A DNA stretch of 14,691 nt from Erysipelotrichaceae bacterium UBA6182 (GTDB taxonomy: Bacteria; Bacillota_I; Bacilli_A; Erysipelotrichales; Erysipelotrichaceae), in contig DITO01000077.1 of NCBI GenBank assembly GCA_002422065.1, positions 1-14,691 of the forward strand, in the 5' to 3' direction. The notes below the pieces were generated by a model, which had not been told where the DNA came from, ran no database searches, and saw only the letters and a list, made by a program, of their open reading frames with translations. Shown here one piece after another: positions 6,527 through 13,756 of the stretch; within the stretch, counting starts at the first letter, position 1, and each line of letters starts with the position of its first letter. The translations under genes were made by a program, and so were the position numbers.

Positions 6527-8036
6527 ACCAGAAGAAATAAGTGCCTTAATTAAAGAACAGATCAAGAACTATGATTCTCGTTTAGTTCTAGAAGATGTTG
6601 GAACAGTCATCAAAGTTGGGGACGGTATCGCACTCATTAATGGTTTATCAAAAGCCATGGCTGGTGAGCTTTTAATGTTTCCTAATGATGTTGTTGGAAT
6701 GGTACTTAACCTTGAAGAAGACCACGTCGGTGCAGTTTTAATTGGACAAGATTCTCTAATTAAAGAAGGCGATGAAGTTAAACGTAGTGGAAGAATCGTT
6801 GAAGTCAACGTTGGAGATGCTTTACTTGGACGAGTTGTTAATGCGTTAGGTCATGCTATTGACGGTGGACCTGCAATCGAATCAACAACGTTTAGACCAG
6901 TAGAACGTGTTGCCCCAGGGGTAATGACTCGCCAATCTGTTAATCAACCATTACAAACAGGACTTAAGATCATTGACTCCATGATTCCTGTTGGACGTGG
7001 ACAACGTGAACTTATTATTGGAGATCGCCAAACAGGGAAAACAGCCATTGCGGTTGACACTATTATTAATCAAAAAGACCAAAATGTTATTTGTATTTAT
7101 GTTGCGATTGGACAAAAAGCATCAACAGTTGCTCAAATCGTTGAAAAACTTCGTAATCATGGTGCAATGAATTATACAACCGTGGTCTCATCTACAGCTT
7201 CTGAAATGGCTCCATTACAATATCTAGCACCATATACAGGTTGTGCTATTGGTGAAGAATGGATGGAACAAGGCAAAGATGTTTTAATCATCTATGATGA
7301 TTTATCAAAACATGCGGTAGCTTACCGTACGATGTCACTATTACTTCGTCGTCCACCAGGACGTGAAGCGTATCCAGGGGATGTTTTCTATTTACATTCT
7401 CGTCTTCTTGAAAGAGCTGCTAAACTCAATAAAGAATATGGTGGTGGATCACTAACTGCACTTCCAATCATTGAAACATTAGCGGGAGATATTTCTGCTT
7501 ATATTCCAACAAACGTAATCTCAATTACGGATGGTCAACTATTCTTTCTTACTGAGTTGTTTAACTCAGGATTTAGACCTGCAGTTGATAGCCGTTTATC
7601 TGTATCACGTGTAGGATCTGCTGCACAAACTAAAGCAATGAAACAAGTATCAGGTTCACTCAAACTAGAACTTGCCCAATATCAAGAACTAATTGCTTTT
7701 GCACAGTTCGGTTCTGATCTTGATCCTTCAACTAAGAAAATCATTGATCACGGTGCACGACTAATGCAACTTCTTAAACAAAAGCAATATAGTCCTATGC
7801 CACTCAGCTTAATGGTAATAAGCCTTTTCAGTGCAAAATACAAATTCCTTGAAACAATTGAAGTTGAGGATATTGTTGATTTTGAAGCACAACTTCATAG
7901 TTACATTAAAGAAGATTATCCTCATATTTTAGAAGAAATCGAAACTAAGAAGATGATTTCAGAAGAGCTTCAAGCCACGATGATGCAAGCGTGCGAAAAA
8001 TGCGTGACTCTCTTCCATCAAATGAAGGGTCACTAG
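6516..8036 (+). CDS. atpA: ATP synthase F1 subunit alpha
   Basis: Alpha is the regulatory nucleotide-binding subunit of the F1 head. The 506-residue length is normal. It has an N-terminal beta-barrel (about 25-95), the P-loop GDRQTGKT (169-176), the Walker B strand VLIIYDD (256-262), and SVSRVGSAAQ (362-371) with the arginine finger Arg365. Just before it the usual Gly-containing AxNxGLSVS pattern reads AVDSRLSVS, a small local variation. AAGGA (6505-6509) lies 6 bases before the ATG. The gene overlaps atpH by 11 bases and stops one base before atpG. Confidence 0.98.
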   Translation: MELRPEEISALIKEQIKNYDSRLVLEDVGTVIKVGDGIALINGLSKAMAGELLMFPNDVVGMVLNLEEDHVGAVLIGQDSLIKEGDEVKRSGRIVEVNVGDALLGRVVNALGHAIDGGPAIESTTFRPVERVAPGVMTRQSVNQPLQTGLKIIDSMIPVGRGQRELIIGDRQTGKTAIAVDTIINQKDQNVICIYVAIGQKASTVAQIVEKLRNHGAMNYTTVVSSTASEMAPLQYLAPYTGCAIGEEWMEQGKDVLIIYDDLSKHAVAYRTMSLLLRRPPGREAYPGDVFYLHSRLLERAAKLNKEYGGGSLTALPIIETLAGDISAYIPTNVISITDGQLFFLTELFNSGFRPAVDSRLSVSRVGSAAQTKAMKQVSGSLKLELAQYQELIAFAQFGSDLDPSTKKIIDHGARLMQLLKQKQYSPMPLSLMVISLFSAKYKFLETIEVEDIVDFEAQLHSYIKEDYPHILEEIETKKMISEELQATMMQACEKCVTLFHQMKGH

Positions 8037-8037
8037 C

Positions 8038-8871
8038 ATGCCAATTGGTAAGCAAGCCATTAAGCGTCGAATTCGCTCCGTTTTAGCTACTAAAAAGATT
8101 ACACAAGCGATGGAGTTGATTTCGATTTCTAAATACCAAAAACAAAAAGCACTCCTAGAGCGAAACAAAAACTATGCCGATACATTACTCGATATGGTGG
8201 CTGACATTGCATCGCGCTCTTATGTGGAGGATGTCTTTTGGCTTGAAGAAAGAGAAGACACACATCCATGCGTCATCTTAATCACATCGGATTTAGGGCT
8301 TTGTGGAGGATACAACAGTAATACATTGAAAGTGTTTAAACAAGTTCCATCGGTTAATCAATGTATTGCGATAGGATATAAAGGTGTTCGATATACTACT
8401 TCAAGAGGTTATAACGTTATTTCTCTAAGTTCTGAGGGATTAAATATGGCCGTGATTAATGAAGTAATGAGTGGAATCTATGATCAAATCAAAAGCAATG
8501 AGATTACATCAATTCATGTAGTCTATACAGAGTTTATTAACAGTGTTACTTTTGATCCTAAATCAGTGAAGTTATATCCATTCACTGTTCCTGAAAAAGA
8601 AAGCACATCTTTAATCGCAGAGACTATTTTTGAGCCATCTGGATCAGATATACTTAATCAACTTATTCCGATGACGATATCATCAAGTATCTATCGTATG
8701 TATCTCTCATCGAAAGCTTCAGAACAAGCTGCTCGTCGCTTAGCGATGGAAAATGCTACTGATAATGCTCAAGAGATTATCGAAAATCTTACGCTTAAAT
8801 TTAATCAATCAAGACAAGCTGCAATTACTCAAGAGATTTCTGAAATTGTGGCTGGTGCTGACGCACTGTAA
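8038..8871 (+). CDS. atpG: ATP synthase F1 subunit gamma
   Basis: Gamma is the central shaft that couples c-ring rotation to catalysis. The 277-residue protein has the N-terminal helix with TKKITQAMELISISK (18-32), the central Rossmann-like domain with SDLGLCGGYN (84-93; the usual Arg before GLCGG is Leu here), and the C-terminal helix with RRLAMENATDNA and ITQEI.EI..GA, the gamma signature. It is slightly shorter than the common 285-290 residues. GAAGGG (8024-8029) precedes the ATG by 8 bases. It follows atpA after one base, and its TAA merges with the atpD ribosome binding site. Confidence 0.96.
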   Translation: MPIGKQAIKRRIRSVLATKKITQAMELISISKYQKQKALLERNKNYADTLLDMVADIASRSYVEDVFWLEEREDTHPCVILITSDLGLCGGYNSNTLKVFKQVPSVNQCIAIGYKGVRYTTSRGYNVISLSSEGLNMAVINEVMSGIYDQIKSNEITSIHVVYTEFINSVTFDPKSVKLYPFTVPEKESTSLIAETIFEPSGSDILNQLIPMTISSSIYRMYLSSKASEQAARRLAMENATDNAQEIIENLTLKFNQSRQAAITQEISEIVAGADAL

Positions 8872-8883
8872 GGGAGAATCATT

Positions 8884-10278
8884 ATGAACAATCAAGGAAA
8901 ATTAATTCAAATCATTGGACCAGTGGTCGACATCCGTTTTAAAAAGGATTCACTCCCAGCGCTTAACCATGCGGTTGTAATAGAAAAAGGTGATGAATCA
9001 CTTACCGTTGAAGTTGCTCAGCACGTCGGTGACGATGTTGTTCGTTGCATCTCAATGGGTTCGACTGATGGATTAGTGAGAGGAATGGTTGCGAATGATA
9101 CTGGTGCTCCAATTTCAGTTCCTGTAGGAAAAGAAATTCTTGGACGTATGTTCAATGTCTTAGGAGACACCATCGATAATCTAGGTCCTATTCCAGATCA
9201 TATCTTAAGAAGTCCAATTCATCGTCAAGCTCCAACATTTAAACAACAACAAACCACAGCTGAAATCCTAGAAACAGGGATTAAGGTTATAGACTTATTA
9301 TGCCCATATGCTAAAGGTGGAAAAGTAGGTCTATTTGGTGGTGCTGGTGTTGGTAAGACTGTCGTCATGCAAGAACTTATCCATAACATTGCTAAGCAAC
9401 ACGGAGGACTTTCTGTTGTTGCTGGTGTTGGAGAACGTACTCGTGAAGGGAATGATCTCTACCATGAAATGAAAGACTCCAATGTCTTAGACAAAACAGT
9501 TCTTGTTTATGGACAAATGAATGAATCACCAGGAGCACGTATGCGTGTTGCCTTATCAGCTCTAACAATGGCAGAACACTATCGTGATGTAGATAAACAA
9601 GACGTTCTTCTCTTCATCGATAACATCTTTAGATTTACACAAGCAGGTTCAGAGGTTTCTGCACTTCTTGGTCGTATGCCATCTGCAGTAGGTTACCAAC
9701 CAACACTAGCCACAGAAATGGGCCAGTTACAAGAGCGTATTACATCAACTAAAGAAGGTTCAATTACATCAGTTCAAGCAATTTATGTTCCAGCGGATGA
9801 CTTAACTGACCCAGCCCCTGCAACTGCTTTTACACACTTAGATGCTAAAACAGTACTTGATCGCTCAATTGCAGCGTTAGGGATTTATCCTGCGGTGGAT
9901 CCATTGGATTCATCATCTCGTATGTTAGACCCTCTAGTTGTTGGAGAAGAACACTATCTAGTAGCTCGTGGAGTTCAATCACTCCTTCAACGATACAAAG
10001 AACTTCAAGATATTATCGCCATCTTAGGGATGGATGAATTATCTGATGAAGATAAACTAATCGTGAATCGTGCACGTCGTGTACGTAACTTCTTATCTCA
10101 ACCATTCCATGTTGCTGAACAGTTTAATGGTATAAAAGGACTATTTGTACCTGTAAAAGATACAATAGCTTCATTTAAAGAAATTCTTGAAGGTAATGCG
10201 GATAATCTACCGGAGTTTGCCTTTATGTTTGTGGGAACCATTGAGGAAGCACGAGCTAAAGCGAAAGCAGGTGCCTAA
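8884..10278 (+). CDS. atpD: ATP synthase F1 subunit beta (catalytic)
   Basis: Beta holds the catalytic sites that make or split ATP. The 464-residue length is normal. Visible are the P-loop GGAGVGKT (152-159), GERTREGN (183-190) with the catalytic base Glu184, the Walker B strand VLLFIDN (241-247), the family signature PAVDPLDSSS (336-345), and the C-terminal DELSDED lever (384-390) that meets gamma and epsilon. AAGGGAG overlaps the atpG stop and lies about 7 bases before the ATG. The last base of the TAA is the first base of the atpC ATG. Confidence 0.99.
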   Translation: MNNQGKLIQIIGPVVDIRFKKDSLPALNHAVVIEKGDESLTVEVAQHVGDDVVRCISMGSTDGLVRGMVANDTGAPISVPVGKEILGRMFNVLGDTIDNLGPIPDHILRSPIHRQAPTFKQQQTTAEILETGIKVIDLLCPYAKGGKVGLFGGAGVGKTVVMQELIHNIAKQHGGLSVVAGVGERTREGNDLYHEMKDSNVLDKTVLVYGQMNESPGARMRVALSALTMAEHYRDVDKQDVLLFIDNIFRFTQAGSEVSALLGRMPSAVGYQPTLATEMGQLQERITSTKEGSITSVQAIYVPADDLTDPAPATAFTHLDAKTVLDRSIAALGIYPAVDPLDSSSRMLDPLVVGEEHYLVARGVQSLLQRYKELQDIIAILGMDELSDEDKLIVNRARRVRNFLSQPFHVAEQFNGIKGLFVPVKDTIASFKEILEGNADNLPEFAFMFVGTIEEARAKAKAGA

Positions 10279-10661
10279 TGTTTAAGGTACAAGTGATTAC
10301 TCCTCTAGGGGACAACAAAACAATTGAAACCAACATTCTCAACGTACGAACTTCAAATGGTGACATTGGAATTTTAGCGAATCATATGCCGATTGTTGCA
10401 ATGTTGCAAATATCAATGATGAGTACGGTTGAATCAGATGGTCGTCATCGTTATGCTCTTGCAGGTGGAGTACTTTACTTCGCAAATAACATTGCAACCA
10501 TCCTTACTGATGCTATTGAGCGTAGTGATGAAATTGATATTGAACGTGCACTCAAAGCAAAAGAGCGTGCTGAAAAAGAAATTAAAGATCCAAACAGTGA
10601 TATTAAGAAAGCGGAAGTGTCACTTAAACGTGCACTAAACCGAATTGATGTTGCATCATGA
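10278..10661 (+). CDS. atpC: ATP synthase F1 subunit epsilon
   Basis: Epsilon sits on the central stalk and can inhibit ATP hydrolysis. The 127-residue protein has the N-terminal beta-sandwich (about 1-83, with GDIGILANHMPIVAML at 28-43) and a two-helix C-terminal domain (about 84-127, with RALKAKERAEKEI and VSLKRALNRI). IDIERA (86-91) fits the I(L)DxxRA motif that binds ATP in epsilon of thermophilic Bacillus, so nucleotide sensing is plausible. No strong ribosome binding site is seen; the TAATG junction with atpD suggests re-initiation. The TGA overlaps the next start as ATGA. Confidence 0.95.
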   Translation: MFKVQVITPLGDNKTIETNILNVRTSNGDIGILANHMPIVAMLQISMMSTVESDGRHRYALAGGVLYFANNIATILTDAIERSDEIDIERALKAKERAEKEIKDPNSDIKKAEVSLKRALNRIDVAS

Positions 10662-10858
10662 TTGAGCTAGAACCCATTGTAAATGTATTGCTTCATTTCT
10701 TCGGATTCTTTGTCGCCATGTATGGAATATCGGCAATCCAGTTTGAAAAAGCACTTAGGCAAGGAAGAACATTTCAAGCTCAAGTCTTATACATTGGATT
10801 AAGTATGGGTCTTGGTTATCTAATCGCTCAGTTTCTAAAACAATTAATGTTACGTTAA
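10658..10858 (+). CDS. DUF1146 (YwzB-like) small membrane protein
   Basis: This 66-residue protein of unknown function has two predicted membrane helices (about 6-26 and 42-60) joined by a basic loop, with the RTFQAQVLYIGLSMGLGY stretch (37-54) that I recognise as DUF1146. Family members often sit just after atpC or near mbl in Firmicutes, which hints at a link with the ATP synthase or envelope, but no function can be assigned from sequence. The ATG overlaps the atpC stop as ATGA, with no clear ribosome binding site of its own, so its level is probably tied to epsilon. It is the last gene before the operon terminator, whose left arm begins inside its stop codon. Confidence 0.8.
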   Translation: MIELEPIVNVLLHFFGFFVAMYGISAIQFEKALRQGRTFQAQVLYIGLSMGLGYLIAQFLKQLMLR

Positions 10859-10884
10859 AAAACATGAGGATGCTCATGTTTTTT
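10857..10884 (+). terminator. Intrinsic terminator of the atp operon
   Basis: A perfect 12-bp stem, AAAAAACATGAG (10857-10868) with CTCATGTTTTTT (10873-10884), is closed by a GATG loop. The right arm supplies the T run. The left arm begins within the TAA of the preceding gene. The A/T symmetry would allow it to work in both directions. Confidence 0.92.
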
Positions 10885-10897
10885 AATTCTTTGATTG

Positions 10898-10906
10898 TGG
10901 TATAAT
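10898..10906 (+). promoter_or_regulatory. Extended -10 promoter for mbl
   Basis: TGG-TATAAT (10898-10906) is a perfect -10 hexamer with an extended -10 TGn. The -35 position falls in the T-rich arm of the preceding terminator and is poor. The transcript would start near 10913, giving a leader of about 19 bases before mbl. Confidence 0.8.
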
Positions 10907-10931
10907 AGGGACTACAAGTGAGGTTATTACC

Positions 10932-11915
10932 ATGCTATTTTCCAAATCCGTGGGTATCGATTTAGGTACCGCTAACATCTTAATATATGTCAAGGGACAA
11001 GGAGTTGTTCTTGATGAACCATCCGTTGTTGCTCTTGAAGCCGAAACAAAAAAATGTATTTCTGTAGGTCAATCCGCAAAAGATATGCTAGGTCGTACAC
11101 CTGGTCGTATTTTAGCTGTTCGTCCTCTTAAAGACGGGGTTATTGCAGATTTTGAAGTGACTGAAATTATGTTGCAGCACTTTATTCGTAAGCTTAAATT
11201 AAAAGGTGTCTTTTCACGTCCAACTATCTTAATCTGTTGTCCATCAAACATTACTTCTGTTGAACGTAATGCGATTCGTGATGCAGCATATCGTGCTGGT
11301 GCTAAGAAAGTATATATTGAAGAAGAACCTAAGGTTGCAGCTATTGGTGCAGGATTAGATATTTCTAAACCAAATGGTAGTATGGTACTTGATATTGGTG
11401 GTGGTACTACTGATGTTGCGATTCTTTCTTTAGGAGAAATTGTTACATCAACATCCCTTAAGATTGCGGGAGATAGACTCGATCGCGATATTATTAAGTA
11501 CATTAAAGAATCTTATAAACTACTTATTGGTGATCGTACTGCAGAAGAAGTTAAGAAGCGTATTGGTACAGCATGGCGTGGATCTACACAAGAAACCATG
11601 GATGTTAGTGGTCGTGACTTAGTTACAGGACTTCCACATACAATTACGATGAATTCTGAAGAGACTGAACTTGCTATGCGTGAATCACTACAAGATATTG
11701 TTCGTGCTTGTCGTACTGTTCTTGAACAAACGCCTCCAGAATTATCAGCAGATATTGTCACTCGTGGTGTTGTCTTAACCGGTGGTGGGGCATTACTTCG
11801 TGGTATTGATGAATTACTCATGAATGAACTTAACGTTCCTGTGTACATTGCTGAAAATGCATTAACATGTGTAGCGGAAGGTACAGGCATTATGCTTGAG
11901 ACACTTCATAAATAA
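10932..11915 (+). CDS. mbl: MreB-family actin homologue, Mbl type
   Basis: Mbl forms membrane-bound filaments that guide side-wall peptidoglycan synthesis in rod-shaped cells. The 327-residue protein shows phosphate-1 motif DLGTAN (10-15), EEPKVAAIGAG (131-141), phosphate-2 motif DIGGGTTD (154-161) and the adenosine-binding TGGGALLRG (283-291). The KVAAIGAG form resembles Mbl rather than MreB (which usually has FAAAIGA), and TPPELSADI (267-275) is typical of the family. The N-terminal MLFSKSVGID carries a short hydrophobic patch that could aid membrane contact. GAGG (10920-10923) lies 8 bases before the ATG. It has its own promoter and terminator, so it appears to be a single-gene unit. Confidence 0.93.
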   Translation: MLFSKSVGIDLGTANILIYVKGQGVVLDEPSVVALEAETKKCISVGQSAKDMLGRTPGRILAVRPLKDGVIADFEVTEIMLQHFIRKLKLKGVFSRPTILICCPSNITSVERNAIRDAAYRAGAKKVYIEEEPKVAAIGAGLDISKPNGSMVLDIGGGTTDVAILSLGEIVTSTSLKIAGDRLDRDIIKYIKESYKLLIGDRTAEEVKKRIGTAWRGSTQETMDVSGRDLVTGLPHTITMNSEETELAMRESLQDIVRACRTVLEQTPPELSADIVTRGVVLTGGGALLRGIDELLMNELNVPVYIAENALTCVAEGTGIMLETLHK

Positions 11916-11931
11916 ACCAAATCACTAATCT

Positions 11932-11963
11932 AAACCTCGTAAGAAATTACGAGGTTTTATTTA
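11932..11963 (+). terminator. Intrinsic terminator after mbl
   Basis: A perfect 11-bp stem, AAACCTCGTAA (11932-11942) with TTACGAGGTTT (11947-11957), carries a GAAA loop and is followed by TATTTA. The T run is interrupted, so some read-through into the next gene is possible. Confidence 0.88.
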
Positions 11964-12008
11964 GGAAAAAAAGAAGTAATGGAGAATAGTAGAGTAGGAG
12001 GAGGGAAT

Positions 12009-12518
12009 ATGAATGATTATGAATTAATTCAACAAGCTTACAATATAAAATCTAAAGAAGAAGGAATGCATTATTATACAAAACTACTTAACGATCAGAT
12101 TCGAAATATGACACTCCAACAAATCAAAATGGAATGTGTCTCATCGATTAATCGACTTCATCGCCAAGAAATCAAAGCAGACATTAATGTCCAAGTGGGG
12201 GATGTCTGCTACATTGATTATGGACCGATGTATCGTTATGAAGCTGGTTATCAGCATTTTGGAATTGTTCTAAAATTATCACATTTCAAAGCGTTTGTTG
12301 TACCGCTAACTTCTAATCAGAACACATATCATTTAGAAAAGGAACATGTATTTATCGTGGGAGCTATTGAAGGATTAACGAAGCATTCTGTCTGTTTCCT
12401 TAATGATGCTAAGTTTATCAATACTTCTAGAATTATTGATGTCTATGGACATTTATCCATGCAAGATCAGAGATTCATTCAACTTCGTCGTAAAGTTTTT
12501 GAAACAATTTTTGGATGA
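12009..12518 (+). CDS. PemK/MazF-fold protein of unknown function, no antitoxin partner
   Basis: From ATG 12009 the protein has 169 residues. Residues 1-60 look helical and are not recognised. Residues 62-169 resemble the PemK/MazF fold: GDVCYIDYG (64-72), YQHFGIVL (81-88), FVVPLTSN (96-103) and CFLNDAKFINTSRI (129-142), with a closing helix. MazF enzymes are RNA endonucleases that use an Arg in the GGxRPVLV loop and a Thr in the AxxT strand; here the Thr seems kept (101) but the Arg position reads His83. Activity is therefore doubtful. No antitoxin gene lies beside it: mbl with a terminator precedes and tilS follows. AGGAGGAGGG (11996-12005) lies just upstream, which favours 12009 over ATG 11979. 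I see no clear promoter of its own, so it may depend on read-through from mbl or an unrecognised site. Confidence 0.65.
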   Translation: MNDYELIQQAYNIKSKEEGMHYYTKLLNDQIRNMTLQQIKMECVSSINRLHRQEIKADINVQVGDVCYIDYGPMYRYEAGYQHFGIVLKLSHFKAFVVPLTSNQNTYHLEKEHVFIVGAIEGLTKHSVCFLNDAKFINTSRIIDVYGHLSMQDQRFIQLRRKVFETIFG

Positions 12519-13720
12519 TGTGGTATTCTATACCCATGACAATATACAAAGAACTTAACAACAAAAAATGCATTATTCTAGTTTCTGGTGGACCCGATTC
12601 AATGGCCTTAGTACATATGGCTATGAGTTATAAATTAGACATCGTTTTAGTGAGTGTGAATTATCATATGCGTGATTCTTCGCAAAAAGATATTGAGTTG
12701 ATTCAATCTTTTGCATTACAACATCAACTACCGTGTCACATCTTTGATGCTTATGACTTAAAAGGAAACTTTCAAGCGAAAGCCCGTGATTTTCGATACC
12801 AAAAAGCAATTGAGGTAGCTGAAACCGTTGGTGCAGAGGTTATCTTAACTGCCCATCATCTTGATGATCATATTGAAACATACTTGTGGCAGATTAAACG
12901 TAATCATAAACCACTTCATTATGGTATCAAACCTTCCACATGGCTTAAAGACTTCATGCTTGTAAGACCTTGTTTGATGATGTCAAAGGCACAACTCATC
13001 CAGTACAATCATGAACACAATGTTCCTTATATTATCGATGAATCTAATACATCACTAAAATACACCCGCAACGTCATTCGACAACAATGTCTAACCATGA
13101 GTGATGCAGTGAAGAATGAAATTCTAAAGGAAATCAATGAGGCAAACCAGGAGATTGATCAAATCATTCAAGCATTTATTCCTCACATGAGTGAACAAGG
13201 TATTGATGTTTCTTGGTTTAAAACATTAAGCCATGAACATCAACACGTTTGTCTTAGAGTATTTCTAAATGAACATAAGTCAATTAAAGCAACCAAAGAC
13301 GCATTAGATCAATTCTGTCTTCATCTAGATCACAAAGACTATCATCAGTTTTTTGCACCGGTTTACTTACTTGTTCATTATGGAATGATAAAAGCATTTC
13401 TACCACTTAAGGCAAATACTCAAATCATCAACAATAAAACTGAGCTAGAAAATGCTGACTTAACACTTTATTCTCAATCCCTAAAAAAGTTGCCTTGTGC
13501 TTTCTTTGAAGAAGACTTCCCATTAATACTGAGATTTGCGAAACCAAAGGACCGCTTGCAAATTAAAGTAGGACGTAAGAAGGTTTTCAATTGGTTTAGT
13601 GAGAAGAAAATCCCACGTATAGCACGCCAATCTTGGCCAGTCATAGAAAACGCAGAAAGACAGGTCATTTATGTGAAAGGATGGGGTGCTGACTTGGTTC
13701 ATAGGACTAACATTCAGTAA
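12515..13720 (+). CDS. tilS: tRNA(Ile)-lysidine synthetase
   Basis: TilS uses ATP to attach lysine to C34 of tRNA-Ile2, so that it reads AUA as isoleucine; it is essential in most bacteria. The 401-residue protein has the PP-loop SGGPDS (24-29), HHLDDHIET (114-122), the RPCL segment followed by DESN (175-178) and RNVIRQ (185-190), a helical middle region, and the C-terminal TilS domain with KVFNWFSEKKIPR and WPVI. ATG 12515 overlaps the upstream stop as ATGA, suggesting coupling, but has no ribosome binding site. ATG 12518 and ATG 12536 are alternatives; the latter would give 394 residues and coincides with a possible leaderless start. tilS-hpt-ftsH is a conserved Firmicutes order. Confidence 0.94.
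   Translation: MMWYSIPMTIYKELNNKKCIILVSGGPDSMALVHMAMSYKLDIVLVSVNYHMRDSSQKDIELIQSFALQHQLPCHIFDAYDLKGNFQAKARDFRYQKAIEVAETVGAEVILTAHHLDDHIETYLWQIKRNHKPLHYGIKPSTWLKDFMLVRPCLMMSKAQLIQYNHEHNVPYIIDESNTSLKYTRNVIRQQCLTMSDAVKNEILKEINEANQEIDQIIQAFIPHMSEQGIDVSWFKTLSHEHQHVCLRVFLNEHKSIKATKDALDQFCLHLDHKDYHQFFAPVYLLVHYGMIKAFLPLKANTQIINNKTELENADLTLYSQSLKKLPCAFFEEDFPLILRFAKPKDRLQIKVGRKKVFNWFSEKKIPRIARQSWPVIENAERQVIYVKGWGADLVHRTNIQ
12521..12529 (+). promoter_or_regulatory. Possible extended -10 element for leaderless tilS
   Basis: TGG-TATTCT (12521-12529) resembles the mbl promoter (both share TGTGGTAT). Its start point would fall near 12536, exactly the A of an in-frame ATG of tilS with no ribosome binding site. 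The -10 hexamer is imperfect and there is no clear -35, so this is tentative. Confidence 0.3.
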
Positions 13721-13727
13721 CATTTTG

Positions 13728-13736
13728 TGATAAAAT
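13728..13736 (+). promoter_or_regulatory. Extended -10 promoter for hpt-ftsH
   Basis: TGA-TAAAAT (13728-13736) lies in the 36-base gap after tilS. No good -35 is seen. The start point would be near 13743, giving a leader of about 14 bases that carries GGAGG (13748-13752) before the hpt ATG. Confidence 0.6.
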
Positions 13737-13756
13737 AAGACGAACGCGGAGGAAGT

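Noticed and set aside
11069..11890. Two long open frames (144 and 125 codons) on the minus strand inside mbl
   Set aside because: They mirror the codon pattern of mbl, show no family motifs, and have no ribosome binding sites; mbl itself is clearly coding throughout.
12009..12518. A classic type II toxin-antitoxin module
   Set aside because: Only a MazF-like domain is present; no antitoxin gene lies beside it, and the catalytic Arg position differs. Kept as a finding on an orphan protein instead.
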